From Lachnoclostridium sp. UBA903 (GTDB lineage: Bacteria; Bacillota; Clostridia; Lachnospirales; Lachnospiraceae): DNA of 35,141 nt. The notes beneath the pieces are model-generated. The model was not told the origin of the DNA, searched no databases, and saw nothing but the letters and a program-made list of their open reading frames with translations. Every line of letters starts with the position of its first letter. Within the stretch, counting starts at the first letter, position 1. Positions 32,171-35,141 of the stretch are shown here, piece by piece. The DNA is taken from positions 46,460-81,600 of the forward strand of contig DBEP01000096.1 of assembly GCA_002294045.1 (NCBI GenBank), read 5' to 3'. The position numbers and the translations under genes were made by a program.

Positions 32171-33502
32171 TTATATGCGATGCAGGTACTGTCCTAATTC
32201 CCATTCGGATACCTGTATGGTATACTGGTTCCATTCCGCTTTTTTCGCTTCCAGATATTTATTTCTGGTATGCTCTCCAAGAACATTTTTTATTAATTCA
32301 CTCTCTTCAAAAAATTTTAAAGCTTCTTTTAAATCACTCGGGAGGTTTTTAATGGCTTTTGCCGCTTTTTCTTCTTCTGACATGGCAAAGATATTCACAT
32401 CCACACTATCCGGAGGAGTCAGCTTATTTTTAATACCGTCAAGGCCGGCTGCAAGGCATACTGCTAAGGCCAGATACGGATTAGCGGCAGGATCGGGACA
32501 TCTTAATTCCACCCTTGCACCGGTTCCTCTGGGAGCAGGTATGCGGATTAAAGGGCTTCTGTTAGTAGCCGACCAGGCAATATAAACAGGAGCTTCATAA
32601 CCCGGTACTAATCTTTTATATGAATTTACAAGGGGATTGGTTACCGCAGTCATGCCTTCCATATGCTTTATAAGACCTGCAATAAAATGATAGGCATCCG
32701 CACTCAGGCCCAGTCTGCCTTCCGGATCATCAAAAATATTCTTTCCGCCTTTGCTGAGGGACATATTAATATGCATACCGGAACCGTTGACACCGGATTT
32801 CGGCTTCGGCATAAAGGTAGCATGCAGGCCGTGCCTTTTGGCAATGGTTCTTACTACCAGCTTAAAGGTCATGATATTATCTGCCGTAGATAAGGCATCA
32901 TCATACTGAAAGTCAATTTCATGCTGTGCCGGGGCTACCTCGTGATGGGAAGCTTCTATTATAAATCCCATATCCTCCAGAGTCATGACAATTTCTCTTC
33001 TTGCATTTTCGCCGGCATCTAAAGGTCCCACATCAAAATAACCGCCGCGTTCTAAGGAATGATTCGTGGGCTCTCCGTTATCTTCCGCATTAAACAGGAA
33101 AAATTCACATTCCGGTCCTACGTTTAAAGTATAACCTAATTCCTTGGCTTCGTTTATTACTTTTCTTAAAATATATCTGGGGTCTCCCTCAAAGGGTGTT
33201 CCATCCGGTCTGTATACATCACAGATAAATCTTGCAACCTTGCCCTGCTGGGGCCTCCAGGGAAAGATTTCAAAGGTATCCAAATCAGGATATAAATACA
33301 TATCCGATTCCTCAATACGCACAAAACCTTCTATAGAAGAGCCGTCAAACATGCATTTGTTATCCAATACTTTATCCAACTGGCTGGTTGTTACGGCAAC
33401 ATTTTTCAAGTTCCCGAATATATCGGCAAACTGCAGCCTGATAAATTCCACATCCTCTTCTTCCACCAATTGTATAATATCCTGTTTTGTATAATGTTTC
33501 AT
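32171..33502 (-). CDS. glnA: Glutamine synthetase type I
   Basis: ATP-dependent synthesis of glutamine from glutamate and ammonia; a cytoplasmic dodecamer. The 443 residues are typical of the Firmicutes GSI-alpha group, which is regulated by feedback rather than adenylylation. Visible active-site segments are FDGSSIEGF (53-61), NVGPECEFFLF (about 127-137), VNGSGMHINMSL and NRSPLIRIPAPRG; the C-terminus is LGQYLHRI. GGGAG lies 10 nt before the ATG. A two-codon mini-ORF, ATGATATGA, sits between the ribosome site and the start, with its stop overlapping the glnA ATG. A promoter and a promoter-proximal terminator lie upstream. Confidence 0.97.
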   Translation of the reverse strand: MKHYTKQDIIQLVEEEDVEFIRLQFADIFGNLKNVAVTTSQLDKVLDNKCMFDGSSIEGFVRIEESDMYLYPDLDTFEIFPWRPQQGKVARFICDVYRPDGTPFEGDPRYILRKVINEAKELGYTLNVGPECEFFLFNAEDNGEPTNHSLERGGYFDVGPLDAGENARREIVMTLEDMGFIIEASHHEVAPAQHEIDFQYDDALSTADNIMTFKLVVRTIAKRHGLHATFMPKPKSGVNGSGMHINMSLSKGGKNIFDDPEGRLGLSADAYHFIAGLIKHMEGMTAVTNPLVNSYKRLVPGYEAPVYIAWSATNRSPLIRIPAPRGTGARVELRCPDPAANPYLALAVCLAAGLDGIKNKLTPPDSVDVNIFAMSEEEKAAKAIKNLPSDLKEALKFFEESELIKNVLGEHTRNKYLEAKKAEWNQYTIQVSEWELGQYLHRI

Positions 33503-33531
33503 ATCATTGTCACTCCCTTTAATTTTTATTC

Positions 33532-33567
33532 AAAAATGGCGAAAGCATTCCTTGGAACACCTTCGCC
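33532..33567 (-). terminator. Promoter-proximal terminator in the glnA leader
   Basis: On the minus strand GGCGAAGGTGTTCC (33567-33554) pairs with GGAATGCTTTCGCC (33551-33538): 14 pairs, three of them G-U. The hairpin is followed by ATTTTTG (to 33532). It begins about 5 nt after the predicted transcription start and ends 30 nt before glnA. No gene upstream needs it, so an attenuator or a 5' stabilising hairpin is likely. Confidence 0.75.
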
Positions 33568-33578
33568 TTGCTGATAAC

Positions 33579-33607
33579 ATGATAACAGTCTGAATATTAT
33601 TTGTCAA
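33579..33607 (-). promoter_or_regulatory. Promoter of glnA
   Basis: On the minus strand a perfect TTGACA (33607-33602), 17 nt, TATCAT (33584-33579). The start would be near 33572, immediately before the leader terminator. Confidence 0.8.
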
Positions 33608-33650
33608 TACACTAAATTTATACATCCGTAAAAACACGGTTAATCTGTTA

Positions 33651-33674
33651 CAGTTCAGCCTTACGGCTAAACTG
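33651..33674. terminator. Stable hairpin between the HD-GYP gene and glnA
   Basis: CAGTTCAGCC-ttac-GGCTAAACTG at 33651-33674 (one G-U/A-C difference) forms a stem with loop GUAA on the minus strand. It lies about 100 nt after the HD-GYP stop codon and upstream of the glnA promoter. There is no T-run, so its terminator role is uncertain. Confidence 0.4.
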
Positions 33675-33775
33675 CAACAAATGATGCAAGCACATGTAAG
33701 TCTCGGTTTTCTGTGACTTTCGCTTCGCTACACTCACAAAAAACACCCCGCAGTACCATAGGCTGCATTGTAACG

Positions 33776-34810
33776 TTAATTTACACAGATTTTCGTAATA
33801 CACAAATTTAAATATCTGCTGTCGTTTTTCAAATCGATTATTTCTTTGGTTTCCGTATTACGGACTACCGGCCTTAAAACGCAGTCCGAATAATTCTGCA
33901 CTACGATTCCGTGGGTACCGTCGCTTAACTCAACACAGGCTCCTACCGGATATACGGCCACACACCTTACAAAGACATCCACCACATGGAAATCATATAA
34001 TTGGTTGCCGTCTCCCATTAAATATTCCACCGCTTCAGAGGGTGAAAAGGCGTTCCGGTAAGCCCGGTCGGAAGTCATTGCATCATAGGTATCCGCCACA
34101 GCCAGAATCCGTCCGAATATGGTTATTTCGTCTCCTTTTAAACCTCCCGGATAGCCCGAACCGTCAAATCTTTCATGATGCTGTAATACACCTACCTTGG
34201 TAACACTGTTAAGCTCCATGGATTCTGCCAGAATCTCAAATCCTATCTCCGGGTGCTTTTGAACGACTTCATATTCTTCATCTGACAGCCTGCCCGGTTT
34301 ATCCAGAATTTCAACAGGTACAAATTTCTTTCCTATATCGTGCAGGAGCCCGGCAGTTCCCAGATAAATCAGGTTATCCCGGCTCAGATTAAGCTTTATT
34401 CCGATACTAACCGCTAAAATTCCCACATTGACACAATGCAGATAGGTATATTCATGATGTCCCCAAAGACGATTCATATGGATTACCACATCACCATTTT
34501 CCATAATGCTGTCAACTATCTCAGATATCAAGGGCTTCATTTCAGCTATATTGCCGTTCCGGTTTACAATACTTTCCAGTCTGGCGGCGGTTCTCAGCCG
34601 TAACCCTTCATCCACCAAATCATTAATAACAATACCTTCTGAGATTTCATCCTCAATATATAATCCGTTGTAACCATATGCTTTTAATCTGGCCAGGATT
34701 GCTTCCGTCAGTTCTACGTTTTCCCTTAATAAGACTATTCCCTGGGTACCATATAAAGGTTTTGCCAGCCGGGAACCCGGAACCACTTTATCAATAGTCA
34801 GAAATCTCAT
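33776..34810 (-). CDS. HD-GYP domain phosphodiesterase
   Basis: A 344-residue protein whose HD-GYP domain probably hydrolyses cyclic di-GMP (or a related cyclic dinucleotide). The metal-binding pair is in GLLHDIGKKFVP (HD at about 157-158 from the start used) and the signature HHERFDGSGYPGGL lies at about 211-224, both intact. The N-terminal 100 residues are a small unassigned domain of the type often seen before HD-GYP, and about 60 beta-rich residues follow it. No receiver domain or membrane helix is seen. The longest ORF starts 18 codons upstream, but GGAGG stands 10 nt before the ATG at 34810 and MRFLTIDKVVPGSRLAKP is the usual start. It could act with the PilZ protein at 21702. Confidence 0.9.
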   Translation of the reverse strand: MRFLTIDKVVPGSRLAKPLYGTQGIVLLRENVELTEAILARLKAYGYNGLYIEDEISEGIVINDLVDEGLRLRTAARLESIVNRNGNIAEMKPLISEIVDSIMENGDVVIHMNRLWGHHEYTYLHCVNVGILAVSIGIKLNLSRDNLIYLGTAGLLHDIGKKFVPVEILDKPGRLSDEEYEVVQKHPEIGFEILAESMELNSVTKVGVLQHHERFDGSGYPGGLKGDEITIFGRILAVADTYDAMTSDRAYRNAFSPSEAVEYLMGDGNQLYDFHVVDVFVRCVAVYPVGACVELSDGTHGIVVQNYSDCVLRPVVRNTETKEIIDLKNDSRYLNLCITKICVN

Positions 34811-34927
34811 TCCCCTCAATCCTCCAGACATGAATAATATAGGCAATGTAAAAATTGCCCGCATTTTAAATCTGCCGAATATTTATGCTTTCTATTTTTA
34901 CATAAGGCAATTCCTATATATTAGTGT

Positions 34928-35070
34928 ACTGACACATTGGCACTTGGACGAAGACGCAGAATGAATTTTCAGCCTGCAAGGCGGAGACGGGAAGCGTAGC
35001 GGTGTTCTACGCTGACTGACGACAACGCGGCAGATGGAAATTCAGGCAAGTCATTAGCCAAGATGTCAGT
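34928..35070. mobile_element. Palindromic 143-bp element with imperfect terminal repeats
   Basis: ACTGACACATTGGC (34928-34941) and GCCAAGATGTCAGT (35057-35070) are inverted repeats matching at 12 of 14 positions. The interior is GC-rich compared with its flanks and contains the perfect hairpin AGCGTAG-cggtgtt-CTACGCT, plus a second pair of inverted stretches (GAATTTTC against GGAAATTC). It has no coding capacity and stands upstream of the HD-GYP gene. The 117 bp between the HD-GYP start and this element are AT-rich with no clear promoter. Confidence 0.55.
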
Positions 35071-35082
35071 GTGTCCTAGACG

Positions 35083-35141
35083 GTGTTTGAAAAATGCTTG
35101 TGACGGGCTGGATGCTCCGCTTTGCGGGAGACAAGGAGCGA
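35083..35141. mobile_element. Second copy of the MITE-like element, cut by the window end
   Basis: GTGTTTGAAAAATGCTTGTG and the following bases match the right end of the element at 6767-6893 (read in reverse complement) with about seven differences over 53 positions, including the shared CTTTGCGGGAG. It begins 12 bp after the neighbouring palindromic element. The other end lies outside the window. Confidence 0.7.

Overview
The window reads as a chromosomal segment of an anaerobic low-GC Firmicute of the class Clostridia, most likely a Lachnospiraceae relative. The evidence is gene content and style: GGAGG ribosome sites throughout, a T-box leader, LicT-type antitermination leaders, a glutamine synthetase followed by an ANTAR protein, the LL-diaminopimelate aminotransferase route to lysine and cell wall, and an archaeal-type AspRS in an operon with GatCAB. 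No rRNA, tRNA, phage module, CRISPR array or full-length insertion sequence is visible. Nearly all genes lie on the minus strand. The exceptions are the TetR gene, a FliK-like gene and a small coiled-coil gene.

Layout from left to right: (1) an FMN/4Fe-4S/FAD enoate-reductase-type enzyme with a divergent TetR regulator and twin palindromic operators (143-2924); (2) glyA (3201-4439); (3) two tandem esterase-D/CE1-like esterases (4631-6228); (4) a small two-helix membrane protein and a secreted YiiX-like papain-fold hydrolase, with a MITE-like element between them (6508-7743); (5) glutamate synthase gltB-gltD with a promoter-proximal terminator in its leader (8238-14480); (6) a FliK-like gene behind a sigma-D-type promoter (14568-16543); (7) a beta-glucoside operon, licT/bglG antiterminator - PTS IIBCA - 6-phospho-beta-glucosidase, with two RAT/terminator switches (16716-21482); (8) a PilZ protein, then gatB, gatA, an amber-interrupted small ORF, gatC and aspS behind a T-box leader (21702-27466); (9) the coiled-coil gene (27775-28095); (10) a peptidoglycan/lysine group dapF-dapL-LD-carboxypeptidase (28216-31367); (11) glnA and an ANTAR protein (31565-33607); (12) an HD-GYP protein (33776-34810), followed by two repeat elements at the right edge.

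Regulation by RNA structure dominates. Five conditional or candidate conditional terminators are visible: a T-box before aspS-gatCAB, two RAT switches in the bgl operon, and, most interesting, two near-identical layouts in which a strong promoter is followed within about 10 nt by an intrinsic terminator. These last two stand before glnA and before gltBD, the two halves of the GS/GOGAT ammonia-assimilation cycle, and an ANTAR-type antiterminator is encoded directly behind glnA. The natural hypothesis is a nitrogen regulon controlled by antitermination.

The intergenic space also holds several families of small palindromic repeats. One, with a CAATAGGAC core, abuts the T-tract of both the T-box terminator and a RAT terminator. 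Another has 16-bp perfect terminal inverted repeats and a second copy cut by the window end. A third, resembling fused IS3-family ends, lies inside the loop of an older terminator downstream of gltD.
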